In this document: piece by piece, positions 7,287 through 18,000 of the stretch
Numbering within the stretch: the stretch's first letter is position 1
Layout of the letters: each line of letters opens with the position of its first letter
Virus record (IMG/VR): IMGVR_UViG_3300037042_001781
Span: 1-21,781 of that record
Source of the DNA: a virus
Length of the DNA: 21,781 nucleotides
Strand: one strand, 5' to 3'
Translations under genes and position numbers: made by a program
Notes under the pieces: model-generated
Told to the model about the DNA's origin: nothing
The model's input: only the letters and a program-made list of their open reading frames with translations
Database searches by the model: none

Positions 7287-9461
7287 ATGAACTTTAAATC
7301 AAATGCCGCATACAAAGCATGGTTAGGATACGGACATGCTTCAGGAGAATTTGCAAAAACTCCTGGAAATCAACCTGTTAGTATTGCAGGAAAAACACAT
7401 GATGTACAACATGCAATGGGAGGAAATCTTTATGCTGCTGGAGGTAGTTTTAATAACTCTGGATTTCAATCATTGCCCCCTGCTATACAAGAAAAAATTC
7501 GTAATAGTGCAGGATACGGCGGACAGTTATTTGCAGGAGGAGGTCCTATGAGTCAAATTACTGAATTTAAAGCAGGAGGCTCTCATGAAGAAAATCCTCT
7601 TGGCGGTATTCCTCAAGGTATGAGTCCTGATGGTAGATTAAATCTTACAGAACAAAACGAAGTAAAAAGAAATAGGACTGACGATGGTGAAGGAGACTAC
7701 GTATACTCTGATAGAATTAATGTAGAAAAAGATATCGCTGAACTATATGGTCTTCCTAAAACATTTATAGGAAAAACTTTTGCAGCAGCATCTAAGTTAG
7801 CTAATCGTCCTAACTCTCGTAGAGAAAATGATACTATCGAAGAACAAGATATTAAAAGAAAACTTACTCAAGTAGAACAAGCACAAGAAGCTCAAAAAGC
7901 AGAAATGGATAAGAAAGAAAAGGCTGAGCAATTAGCAGCTAATCCTGCATTACTAGATGCGTTAACGCAACAACTTGCAGCTAATCAATCTGTACAACCA
8001 ATGGGAATGCCTCAAGGGCAACCTATGGATCCTAACCAAATGGACCCAGCAATGTTAGCACAAATGGAAGGAGCTGCACAAGGTCAACCTATTATGGCTT
8101 ATGGTGGACACATGTATATGTGCGGAGGAAAGATGTATGACTTTGGTGGATTTGTAGATAATAATTCTGCAGGTTTAGCTGGAGCTGGAACTGGTGCTTT
8201 GTCTGGTGCTAGTACTGGAGCAATGATAGGATCAGCTGTTCCAGGAATTGGAACTGTAATTGGAGCAGGTGTAGGTGCTGTAGTAGGAGGAACTGCTGGA
8301 TTCTTTAAAGGACATAAACAAGATAAAGCTGAAGAAGAAGCTAGACAAACTGCACAACAACAGCAATTAGCTCAAAGCAATCAGATGAATTATGCTCCTC
8401 AAAGTCCTTATGTAACACCTGCAGCTACTAATACAGTAGGGGGATTACCTACTTATTCTGCTGCACAAGGAGGTCCTTTGTATCATGAGTTTCCTCAGAT
8501 TAATCCTGATTGGAAAAATCATGCAGGTCCAATGGGACAAGGATTAACTAATACACAGATTTATAAATACGGTGGCTCTTTTCAAATGCCTCGTCAACAA
8601 ATGTACATGCCTCTTGATAATGTAGAAGCATTTGGAGGAAATATGTTTACTAGAGAGTTAGGTGACGGAGATTATAGAGAACCTCAGCCTCAAAATTGGA
8701 ATAATACAGATGATAATGCTAATGGTATTCCTGATTATTTAGAATTAGAAAGTCTACAAAAATCCCTTGTAGAAGCAGAAAGTAATGAAGAATATGATGC
8801 TTTAATGGAAAAATATAAATCTGCTCTAGAAAGATTAAATACTGGAATGACAGATCAGAATTTAGATCTTACTATTAAAGCTAATCCTCTAGAAGCAGCT
8901 GCTATGGCATTGCCTGCAGCTTATAATATTGGACAAGGATTATTTGGAAAAGTATCACAGCTTAATGCAGAAGATTATACTAACACTGCTAATATCGAAC
9001 CTTATCAATATAATATCAATCCTCAATTAAGAGAAGCTCAATATACTTATGCTCAAGCACAAGATGCTATAAAAAATGCAGGAATAAGTGGCGGTAATTA
9101 TGCTTCTAATATGCAACAACTTGCTAATACTAGAAATGAAGATATTAACAAATTGTATACAGAAAAACAAAATCTTGATGCACAAAGCGCTATGCAAGCT
9201 CAGTTAGCTAACAGCCAAATAAATGCTCAAAATCAAGATTTAAAAATGAAGGTTGATGATTATAATGCTAGAGCTAGAGCTGCTAAACAACAATCACTTA
9301 ATACAGGATTAAGTCAAGTAGCTAGTATTGGAGACGCTTTCTTAAATATGAAGAAAGATGCTACACTTGCTAAAGCAATGGCGCCTGATTTTTCCGAGAC
9401 TTTAAAATTAATTTTAGGAACAAAAAACACTGGAACTTCAGGAAATACTTCTAAAGGATAA
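7287..9461 (+). CDS. Second GG-motif virion protein with glycine zipper and coiled C-terminus (crAss-like cargo type)
   Basis: 724 residues. The N-terminus (FKSNAAYKAWLGYGHASGEF, then KTPGNQPVSIAGKTHDVQHA) resembles one I recall from crAss-like virion proteins. GG pairs follow: MGGNLYAAGG, YGGQLFAGGG, GGHMYMCGGKMYDFGG. Residues 97-142 carry SHEENPLGGIPQG and then DYVYSDRI, another recurrent element. A Gln/Met/Pro-rich stretch lies near 229-268. Residues 295-342 form a 48-residue Gly/Ala-rich glycine zipper with GxxxG spacing, ending FFKG, which could insert into or span a membrane. DDNANGIPDYLE (475-486) matches a calcium loop (DxNxNGxxDxxE). The C-terminal ~170 residues are Ala/Gln/Asn-rich and probably helical. 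It may be a paralogue of the preceding protein, with the GG motifs as docking or assembly tags. Inference: an ejected or internal virion protein, possibly helping DNA cross the envelope. No enzymatic domain recognised. Confidence 0.8.
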   Translation: MNFKSNAAYKAWLGYGHASGEFAKTPGNQPVSIAGKTHDVQHAMGGNLYAAGGSFNNSGFQSLPPAIQEKIRNSAGYGGQLFAGGGPMSQITEFKAGGSHEENPLGGIPQGMSPDGRLNLTEQNEVKRNRTDDGEGDYVYSDRINVEKDIAELYGLPKTFIGKTFAAASKLANRPNSRRENDTIEEQDIKRKLTQVEQAQEAQKAEMDKKEKAEQLAANPALLDALTQQLAANQSVQPMGMPQGQPMDPNQMDPAMLAQMEGAAQGQPIMAYGGHMYMCGGKMYDFGGFVDNNSAGLAGAGTGALSGASTGAMIGSAVPGIGTVIGAGVGAVVGGTAGFFKGHKQDKAEEEARQTAQQQQLAQSNQMNYAPQSPYVTPAATNTVGGLPTYSAAQGGPLYHEFPQINPDWKNHAGPMGQGLTNTQIYKYGGSFQMPRQQMYMPLDNVEAFGGNMFTRELGDGDYREPQPQNWNNTDDNANGIPDYLELESLQKSLVEAESNEEYDALMEKYKSALERLNTGMTDQNLDLTIKANPLEAAAMALPAAYNIGQGLFGKVSQLNAEDYTNTANIEPYQYNINPQLREAQYTYAQAQDAIKNAGISGGNYASNMQQLANTRNEDINKLYTEKQNLDAQSAMQAQLANSQINAQNQDLKMKVDDYNARARAAKQQSLNTGLSQVASIGDAFLNMKKDATLAKAMAPDFSETLKLILGTKNTGTSGNTSKG
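8169..8312 (+). other. Glycine-zipper segment (protein residues 295-342)
   Basis: A Gly/Ala/Ser/Thr/Val/Ile run of about 48 residues with repeated GxxxG spacing (e.g. GAGTGALSG, GIGTVIGAGVGAVVGG) and no charged residue until FFKG. Such segments pack as membrane helices or oligomeric pores in other proteins. In an ejected phage protein this suggests an envelope-crossing element; function is inferred. Confidence 0.6.
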
Positions 9462-9464
9462 TAG

Positions 9465-9469
9465 TAAAA
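9465..9469 (+). promoter_or_regulatory. TAAAA translation-initiation motif before the 855-residue gene
   Basis: TAAAA lies 10 nt before the ATG at 9480 in an 18-nt gap. No Shine-Dalgarno site is visible. It matches the spacing at the other starts in the block and supports this ATG. Confidence 0.5.
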
Positions 9470-9479
9470 ATTAATAGTT

Positions 9480-12047
9480 ATGCCGATTACTCCATATACT
9501 ACTCCCGTACAGTTTGAATATAAGCCGCTTAACCTAGCGGCTTTCGCCGTTCCATTAGCTAAGATGCAGGAGCAATTTGATTTGACTCAAGCAACAATAT
9601 CAAACACTGATTTTGATATAAGCAATTTGCCTTACGGAACTGATCCAGAAAGAGCAAAAGAATTAGTAGCTTTAGGTAGAGCAAAGCGAGATGAATTAGC
9701 TACTAACTTGTTACAAACTAAAAACTATCGTCAAGCTGCTATTAAATTAAATCAGCTAAATAAAGAATGGAATAAAGATCCAGAAAGATTAGCACTTGAA
9801 GGAGAGGCTAAAAGATTTGAAAAAAGAAAAGCAGAAGAAATAGCTCGTATTGATAATGGCAAAGCTGATCAAATTAGTCAAAAAGATTATGATCAATGGC
9901 TTCGAGATGAGATTAGAAAGTATGAAACTAGAGGAGGAGCAAGTTTTAAAGCTACTTATGAAGATCCTGAAGGAACTTGGAATAAGTTTGAATCAGGTCG
10001 AGGAGTAGGAAGACTTTCTAATCAAGAAGAAGAACTAGATAAATTAGTACTAGAGGTAGCAAGTAAATTACATTCTGATAGTTGGGAAAGTAGTCTTAGA
10101 GAAATTGGAATGGATCAAGAAACTATGGATAAGCATTTTCAAAAATCTACATTTGAAAGTTTACCTGCTTCAAAAGTTTCCGAAGCTGTTAGAGGATTCT
10201 TACTTAGTGCTCCTAATTCTAGATTTAAAGAATGGGGTAAACAAACTGCTCACTATAATTTCTTAGATATGTATAATTCTGGAGACTTTGATAAGTATGC
10301 AGAAGATATTGTAGGAAATGCTTTAGAAGGTAGAGGTAAATATTTAGATAAAGTAAAAGGAAATAAAGCAGAAGATGAAAGCTACCAAATGCTTTCTGAA
10401 ATGAAAAAAACTGGAGAATATGATTCAGCAGTAGTAGAACAATTATATACTAATAAACATCTTAATGACCTATTTGACATGAGTTCAGTAGGTAACGTGT
10501 TTGAGTATAACAAAAGAGGAACAGTTGATACTTGGAGAGATGTGCCTATAGACGATGGTAGTGGCAATGGAAGTTTATTAAATGCTGGTAAAGATGCTAT
10601 CATTACTCCTAATAAATTTGAAAACTTCTCTGTAAATAGTTTAAATAAAACTGTAATTGATAACACAGGTAAAATGTTACCTGAATTACAAAAAGTAGGA
10701 AACATTGCAGGAGGAGCAGCTAGAACAATTTTCTTAGGACAAAAGGGAAGTCAAACTAGAGATTACAATAGTAAAAATATGGGAGCTTATCGAGATAGAA
10801 TTGAGAGAGGCTTAAGTATTTTTACAGAGTTAAAAAACAAAGGAGCAACTAATCACGTTGAATTTTACAAAGCTCTTAATAGAGCAGGTATTACTGCTAC
10901 TCAAACTGATGCTAAACAACTTTGGAATGATTTATCTGCAGAAGGAAGTGGCTCTTTAACATTAATGCAAAAGGCTTTAAACAATACTGCCCAAGCAGCT
11001 TATGATTTACAAGATGCTAAAGACATTCAAACTAATGTATTAGAAGGAATTAAAAAAAGTACTGAAGTAAAAACTATTTTAGATAGAGAAGCTAATAATC
11101 AATATAGTATTACTGGAGCACTTACAGTTCCTCAACTTAAAAAATTAGAAAAATTAGGTGGAGAAGTTTTTCAAGATGTTGAAGGAAGAACAGTAGTTAA
11201 AGCTACTTTAAACCAAATGGCGCAATTAAATGGCTATAGAAATGCTAAAGAAGCTGCAGAAAAAGGATTTAATTTTTATGGTAGTAAAGTATTCAACGGT
11301 AAAAATACTAATGAATACATGCAAGAAATGCTAAATAAAGAGCTTACTAAAAAAGAATTATCAAAACGTCTTACAGGTAATAAAGAAATTGATGCTTATG
11401 TAAATAATCAGTTTTTAAATGTAAGCGACTTAGGTACATTTAAAAGTGCATTTGGCCATTTAGATCCTGAAGTATTTGATGAAAAAGGTAATGTTCGTCC
11501 AGGAGTTACTCTTGATGTAGGAGGAACCAGAAGTGCTAAAATGAATTTTCATGGTAATAGTATATACTATGAAACTCCTGTAAAGATTAAAACTGAAAAT
11601 GGAGTAGTAGAAAAGATGGCTTATCTAACTCCTAAAACAGGATCGCAAGCTTTTAATCAAAGAGCTTTAACTTTTGCTACAAAGATTACAGAAGGAAAAG
11701 TAGATGAACTGCAAAAACAGACTAACGATGTTGCTCATACTTATAGTTTTAATAATAGATTTAAAAATACTTTAAGCCCACAAACATTTGAAAGTACAGA
11801 AGTAAGTAAAGGAGGAAGTATTCCTTTACTAACACTTCCTAATGTAGCACCAGGAGCTAACTTAGTAGTTAAAAAAGAATATCCTTCTTGGAAAAGTGGA
11901 GGTACTACTCATTATGGCCAAGATCCTGTTATGCATATTTATATAAACGGAGAAATATTAGATGATCCTAATACAGGTAAACCTTTTTATTCTACTAATA
12001 CAAATGCTGTAAAGGCTTTTTTAGATAAAGGAATTTCAATAGAATAA
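9480..12047 (+). CDS. Large uncharacterised internal virion-type protein
   Basis: 855 residues, ATG start 18 nt after the preceding stop. I do not recognise an enzymatic domain. The N-terminus (FEYKPLNLAAFAVPLAKMQE) is followed by a long, charged, helix-rich region (about 50-350) dense in Glu, Lys, Asp and Arg. The remainder is mixed helical/strand, with a more beta-like C-terminal third containing VTLDVGGTRSAKMNFHG. There are no GG-pair repeats like those of the two upstream genes and no obvious signal peptide or membrane helix. Its place between the GG-motif proteins and the giant polymerase-associated gene suggests another internal or cargo protein co-ejected with DNA. DFDI at residues 44-47 resembles the polymerase catalytic loop by chance only. 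The reading frame is secure; the function is open. Confidence 0.75.
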   Translation: MPITPYTTPVQFEYKPLNLAAFAVPLAKMQEQFDLTQATISNTDFDISNLPYGTDPERAKELVALGRAKRDELATNLLQTKNYRQAAIKLNQLNKEWNKDPERLALEGEAKRFEKRKAEEIARIDNGKADQISQKDYDQWLRDEIRKYETRGGASFKATYEDPEGTWNKFESGRGVGRLSNQEEELDKLVLEVASKLHSDSWESSLREIGMDQETMDKHFQKSTFESLPASKVSEAVRGFLLSAPNSRFKEWGKQTAHYNFLDMYNSGDFDKYAEDIVGNALEGRGKYLDKVKGNKAEDESYQMLSEMKKTGEYDSAVVEQLYTNKHLNDLFDMSSVGNVFEYNKRGTVDTWRDVPIDDGSGNGSLLNAGKDAIITPNKFENFSVNSLNKTVIDNTGKMLPELQKVGNIAGGAARTIFLGQKGSQTRDYNSKNMGAYRDRIERGLSIFTELKNKGATNHVEFYKALNRAGITATQTDAKQLWNDLSAEGSGSLTLMQKALNNTAQAAYDLQDAKDIQTNVLEGIKKSTEVKTILDREANNQYSITGALTVPQLKKLEKLGGEVFQDVEGRTVVKATLNQMAQLNGYRNAKEAAEKGFNFYGSKVFNGKNTNEYMQEMLNKELTKKELSKRLTGNKEIDAYVNNQFLNVSDLGTFKSAFGHLDPEVFDEKGNVRPGVTLDVGGTRSAKMNFHGNSIYYETPVKIKTENGVVEKMAYLTPKTGSQAFNQRALTFATKITEGKVDELQKQTNDVAHTYSFNNRFKNTLSPQTFESTEVSKGGSIPLLTLPNVAPGANLVVKKEYPSWKSGGTTHYGQDPVMHIYINGEILDDPNTGKPFYSTNTNAVKAFLDKGISIE
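9522..9543 (+). other. GC-rich perfect hairpin inside the 5' coding region
   Basis: AAGCCGC and GCGGCTT are perfect reverse complements (7 bp) around an 8-nt loop, starting 42 nt after the ATG of the 855-residue gene. It is markedly GC-richer than its surroundings and is followed by TTC, not a U tract, so it does not look like a finished terminator. It could be an mRNA processing, pausing or translation-tuning element, or chance. Confidence 0.4.
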
Positions 12048-12062
12048 AAGTTTTATTTTTGA

Positions 12063-12067
12063 TAAAA
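12063..12067 (+). promoter_or_regulatory. TAAAA translation-initiation motif before the giant gene
   Basis: TAAAA stands 10 nt before the ATG at 12078, in the largest intergenic gap of the window (30 nt, entirely AT-rich). No Shine-Dalgarno site. The gap also holds a short AT-only inverted repeat (12055-12069) too weak to call a terminator. Confidence 0.5.
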
Positions 12068-12077
12068 ATTATTTCAA

Positions 12078-15000
12078 ATGGGTAAAAAGCAAAAAACGGA
12101 AAATCTAATTACTCCTAAAAGTACAGAGGAAGGATTTATAACCAAGATAGCTAAAGAACAATCTAAAGAAAAAATAGCTAGTGGAGAATACTTTGATCCT
12201 GAATATATTAAAGAACATGGACAAGGAGCAGAAGCTGATTACCAAGGAATAGATACTTTTTATGGGCAGCTTAATAAAGATGCTTTTGATAAATATGCAG
12301 ATTATATTGGTGAAGAAACTCTGAAAGGGGGCCAATATGATTTCAATGAGTTAAATAAAATGCGAGCAGAAAACCAATCTAATTGGGAACAAGCTGGAAA
12401 TGCAATAGGAAGAATTGCTACTAATATCTTACCACAAACTGTAGCAGGATTTGCTTCTATGTTAGATATCCCTGGATATTTTAGTGCAGAAGAAGCAGCT
12501 AATAACTCTATAGTCAACTGGGCTATGGATGCTAAAAAAACTGTAGATGAAGACTGGTTTCCAATCTATGAAGAATCTCCAGGTACTTCTATGAATATTT
12601 CTGATCCTGCATGGTGGATGTCCAGAGGATCAGGACTTGTTGAATCTATTGGATCTTTCTTACTTCAAGGAGCAGGAATGGGTAAAATAGTTTCAGGAGG
12701 ATTAAAAGCTATAGGAGCAGCAACTAATAGTCAAAAACTTGCTAGTGCCATAGTAGGAGCAGAAAGATCTAAAATGGCGGGACAAGGATTAGCAGGTTTA
12801 ACTAACGCTGTAGCCTTAAATCAATCAGAAGCTGTATTAGAAGCTACTCAAGTATTTAGAGATACTTATGATGAGCAGTTAGAAAAGAATGGAGGAGATA
12901 TAGCAAAAGCAAAACAAGCTGCCTCTGTTGCAGCTTCTACTACTATGAATCTTAATAAGATGAATATCTTATTAAACCTTTCTTCTGCTTCCGCTTTTAT
13001 TACTCCTTTAAAGTATACAAGAAAATTACTTGATGCCCCATCTCTTTCTAAAAATTTAATGCATTTAGGAATAGAAGGAGGGCAAGAAGCTGCCGAAGAA
13101 CTAATAAACCATGTTGCTTCTAAAGCAGGTATGGCTAAAGGAAGAGGCGAAGAATACGATATTAAAAATGCTTTTGATGATATGGGAACAATGGAAGGCT
13201 TTGAAGCAGCTTTCCTTGGAGCTATTGGAGGTATAGGACAAACAGGAGGTACTAATTTATATAATAAAACTAAGTACTCAGGAGGTCGAGACGAAAACGG
13301 TAATCGTGTTAGTGTCTATGAAACTGAGAAAAATAGATACGACCAACAACAAAAAGTAATTCAAGAACTAAGAGATAAAGGAGTTAATACTACAGATGTA
13401 TTAAAATCTTATAAAGATCAATTAGTATTCCAAGATAAGTTAACTAAAGCTCATGAAAAAGCTAAGACTACAGGAGATTATTCTGAAGTAGAAGCTTTAA
13501 AAACTGAGATGTTTGAGAACCAAGCTATTAAAGCTTTTCAATCTGGAACAACTCAAGTATTAGAAGATCTATATAAAGCTGAAGCAGCTAGACCTGTTGA
13601 AGAAGTTGGTCAAGAATATGTAGACAATGCTAATAATGCTATTAAGCAATTAAAACAGCTCGAAGGAATTTATAATAACTTCGAAAACTATTCTAATGTA
13701 GATGAGATATTCTATAATAGAGCTAATAAAAATCGCATTGAGCGAAGAGCTAATGATATAGAAAATGCTAAGAAAACTACTGATTTAGATTTACATAAAC
13801 AAGTAGCAGAAATAGCTAAAAAATATGAGTTTACTAATGAACAAGAAGTTCTTCTTAAAAAAGAAGGACAAGTAGTAGGAACAGAAAAGAAAACTTCTAC
13901 GGGCCCACTTACTTATTCTCTTAGTGATATTCAAACAAACCAAGGAAACACTGAAGAGAATCAAAAAGTATACGACAAGTTTCTTGCTGAAGTAGAAAAA
14001 CTACCTGCTTACCAAAAAGCAGATCAGTATAATAAGCAGTCAGAGGCTATTAATAAAACTCTTATTGAAAATGAAAAAGAGTTTCAAGATATTACTAGTG
14101 AGAAACATCAAGAAAAAGTAGCTCAACAAAAAGCTAATGCAGTTAAATTAGAGCAACTTAAAAAAGATTTAGAAGGTGCTAAAACTAAATCTCAAATAGA
14201 AAATTTAAAAAGTGCTACTAACGATGAAGCATTTAGAAAAGCGGCTGATGCTAAAATAGCTGATATAGAACTTAACAATGTAAAGACAGCTAAAGCAAAA
14301 GAAATTCAAGTAACTATAGATAATCTAAATAATAAGATTACCAACTCTACTTTAGAGGATATAGAAGATGTTAGAAAAGAAGTAGACAGTGCGCAACTAT
14401 CTCAAAAAGACAAGCAAAATCTTTATGATAATTTAAACATCCAAGCTAAAAAATTAAATGGAGAGCCAGTGCCTGAACCAGGTGACGAAGGCGGCCTTTC
14501 TGCTTTTGGCTTTACTGCCACTAATCCAGAAGAAGACGGAGGAGTTGTTGTAGATACTAAAAAGAATGAAGATGATCTAAAGAATAATCAAGCAAACTTT
14601 GAAACTTCTATTCCTTCAGACTATGTCAATCCTAACACTGAGAAGGAATCTATCGAAGAAGGTGTAGCAAATGCAGCTACTTCTTTATTGAATACTGATA
14701 AAACTATGGTAGTCGGAGAAGATGAAAACGGCAACTTAGTTTATAATTATTCTCGTAGTGAAGAAGGTTTTAACCGTGCTGCTTATCTTTCTAGAGAGAT
14801 GAATCAAACTGAAGAAGTATCATCAGTAGATAGAGAAGAGTTTACAAACGAAATAGAAAATGCTAAAGTATTAGATCCTGACTTCTTAACTCCAGGTACT
14901 GAGTTAGTAATGGAGGTTGATACTGAATACTCAGGTGAGAAATATGACCCGACTTCTAATACAAGAGAAACCATTGCTTGGAATCTAAGATTAGAAGAAC

Positions 15001-18000
15001 TTCAGAAAATGGCTGATGAAAAAGGAGTTCCTTTAAATGAACTTGATGAGTACATCGATGAAGTGCCTATTAAAGTAACTACTAAAGACGGCGAGACTGT
15101 TTTCTACGTACATGATAATGCTTGGTATAGAGAAGAGAATCTAGACAATACTATTGAAGCTATTGGTTTAGATAAAGCTAAGAACCATGAGATAAGAAAA
15201 GAAATTATTAAATCAGGAAAGGTTAAATCAAAAGTTACCTATAAAAGTATGGGTAGATTATTTAAGACTTATGATAATAAATCTATTCCTGTATCAGAGG
15301 CTATGCCTGACGGTAATCTTATTTTGGCAATTGGCCGAAGTGATAGTTTTGAAGTAGATCTTAACGGCGCTACTTTATTACCTTCTACTCCTCAAAATGG
15401 TAGACTTTATGCAGTTGTACCAGTGGGTAAAGATACTTACTTACCTATCCCGTTAGAAAGACAACCACTTACAGAAGAATCTATTGACTCTATAGTATTT
15501 GCTATAGAAGGGTACTTGTCTCAAGACAGAGAAAATCCTGTAGTAAAAGCTATAAGAGAATCTAGTTTAGGTTTAGATATTACCGAACTTGCTCAGTTAG
15601 GTAAATACATAAGTCAATTTGTAGGTTTATTTTCTACAGAAGGAACACAAGGGCTAGAGCCATTTTTAATTTACGGAGGAACAAATAGTTCTCTTAAAGC
15701 TAATCATCCTATTATTGCAGTTACCGCAACAGGTATTGAATTTGGTCGACCTGGAATAGAGAATGGTAGCTACATGCAAAACGGCAAAAAAGTAGTTAGA
15801 TTTACAGCAACTATTGCTGCTAACTTTAAGGATAAGAATGCCATGTATCGCAACAAAGAAACTTTAGATAAGAAGTTGCGACCTATGTTAAAAGCAATGA
15901 TGTCCAATGCAGATCGTAGAACTCTTGCTATGGACGGAGATGCTGTTATCATTCTTAACTCTCAAGGAGAAACTAGTACTAAAAAATATACTGAGTTCTT
16001 AAAAGAAACTCACAAGACTAATATCTTATCTGTTAACACAGGCACTGAGGAAAATCCTAAATGGGCTTATACTATTCAGCCTACTATTCTTTTTGATACT
16101 GCCTTTGCTGATCTGTCTAAAATCAAACCAGCAGCAGTTGCTAAAGGTGTGCCTAAAGCAGCTCCTGCTATGCCTACAGTAACTCCTAGTCTTTCAAATG
16201 CTGAAGTAATAAAACAAGCTGATGAAATTATTAGTTCTGAATTAAAGTTTCTTCAAGATTTATTAAACAATGCAGATAAAGAAAATGATAAAGCAATAGA
16301 ATTTCTTACTAAACAAATAAAATCTTTACAAGAAAATCCTATTGAATATTTTAAAGATCTAACAAAATCAAGTGGAGATCCTGCATATACAGAAAAAGCT
16401 GAAACAATTTTAAAAGCTGAAAAACTTAAAAATAAACCAGCCGCTCCAGCAGCAGATTCTATAGAAGCTAAGAAAGCTGACATAGAAAAAAGGAGAATGG
16501 CTGATATTAAAGAGTATTATAAGCAAGATTTTACTGGAAAAACTAAATCTATTCAAGAATTAGAAAAAGAATTACAAGACATCAATGCTAAATATGATGC
16601 AGAACTAGCTGCTTCGGAACAACCTACTACTCAAGAACCAGTTACTCCAGAAACAGAAGTAGAAACTTTAACAGGTGATGCGCTTATAGAAAAACATGCT
16701 GAAGAAATTCTAAAAAGTGTTGGAGATAGCAAAGAAGCTTTTGGTCAGTTAGAAGAAAATTTAGAAGGGCTTAAAAACATTAAAGAGGCTATAGCTTCTA
16801 ACGAAGTATCTTTTGACCAAATACTTCCAGATTTACAAGCAAATGGATTTGAATCTTTAGAAGATGCTATTGCTTCTTTGCAAAAAGCTGTTGAGCTTTT
16901 TAATAGCCGAGCAGAGAACAAAGATACTTTTGTTTTACCTGACGGTACTATTGTAGAGCTAGATGATAATACACAAGATGCTAGTGATATAGATGATGAC
17001 ACTGTAGATGAAATGATCTCTCCTATGGATGCTACACAGATAGACGCTGTGAGAACTGAAGTAGAAGATATGATTATTCGAGGATTAGATCCTGCTACAC
17101 AAGCATCTTTAATATCTTACATTGCTTCGGATATTATTTCCAGAGCAATGGAAGCAAAAGACAAAGGCAAAAAAGATGGAGTTAAAACTGCTCCTATTTT
17201 TGCTGAGCATAAAAAGTCTTTAGAGAGTCTTGAGAAACTTTACAAGTCTAAAAACTTAGTAAACAAAGCAGCTAGGATTCGTGCAGTACTTGATCAATTT
17301 GACAAAGTAAATAAGCTTGTAGAACAGAGAATAAGATTACTTACTACAGGAACAGTACAAGAAGATATTACTTTAGATGATAGTGAAGAAGCAATGGGTC
17401 TAGAAAAAGTTGTCTACACTGATGACTGGGCATTCACCGTTAATTCCAAATCTACTGCTTCTGCAGATCTTAAAAAGTTCTTTGTAGGTATTAGAGCAGT
17501 AGACGAAAATGGTAAGCCTCTAAGCAATATTTTAGGCCTACCTGAGATCATGTCTTTTGATACAGTTTATAATACTCTTCATGAGTTATTAGCAAACCGT
17601 CCTGCTGATTATGACCATATGATTGAAACTCTTGGATTGTATCAAGAAAAGTTTCCTTGGATTCAAGCAGTAGTAGATAAACTAGAGAAAGCTCCTGAAA
17701 AAATCCAAAATGAATTTGTATCTGATATGGCTAAGCATCATATCGATATGAAGTTCCTTATGTGGAGTAAAGACAGAAATGGCAATTACTCTTTACAAAG
17801 ATGGTCAAGTAACTCTTCTTCTATAGAACAAAGATTACGTAATGTTTGGCAATCTAACCTTAAAGGAGTAGGTACACAAAGTAATTTAGTTACTCTAAAT
17901 GAAAACAATGAATATGTCTTCAACGAAGATGTAGTTGATAGTCTTATTCAGCAAGCTCAAGTTTTTAAACAAGACCCTACTAAAGTAACCAATGAAGACT

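Noticed and set aside
3588-8650. Many GGAGG/AGGAGG sequences that look like Shine-Dalgarno sites
   Set aside because: They are in-frame Gly-Gly or Gly-Pro codons of the GG motifs and are not placed before start codons.
9609-9620. DFDI near the N-terminus of the 855-residue protein as an RNA polymerase catalytic motif
   Set aside because: No third aspartate and no DPBB context; a polymerase loop is expected instead downstream of 21720.
12055-12069. ATTTTT-gat-AAAAAT inverted repeat between genes as a terminator
   Set aside because: AT-only 6-bp arms with a 3-nt loop and no U tract; expected by chance in this composition.
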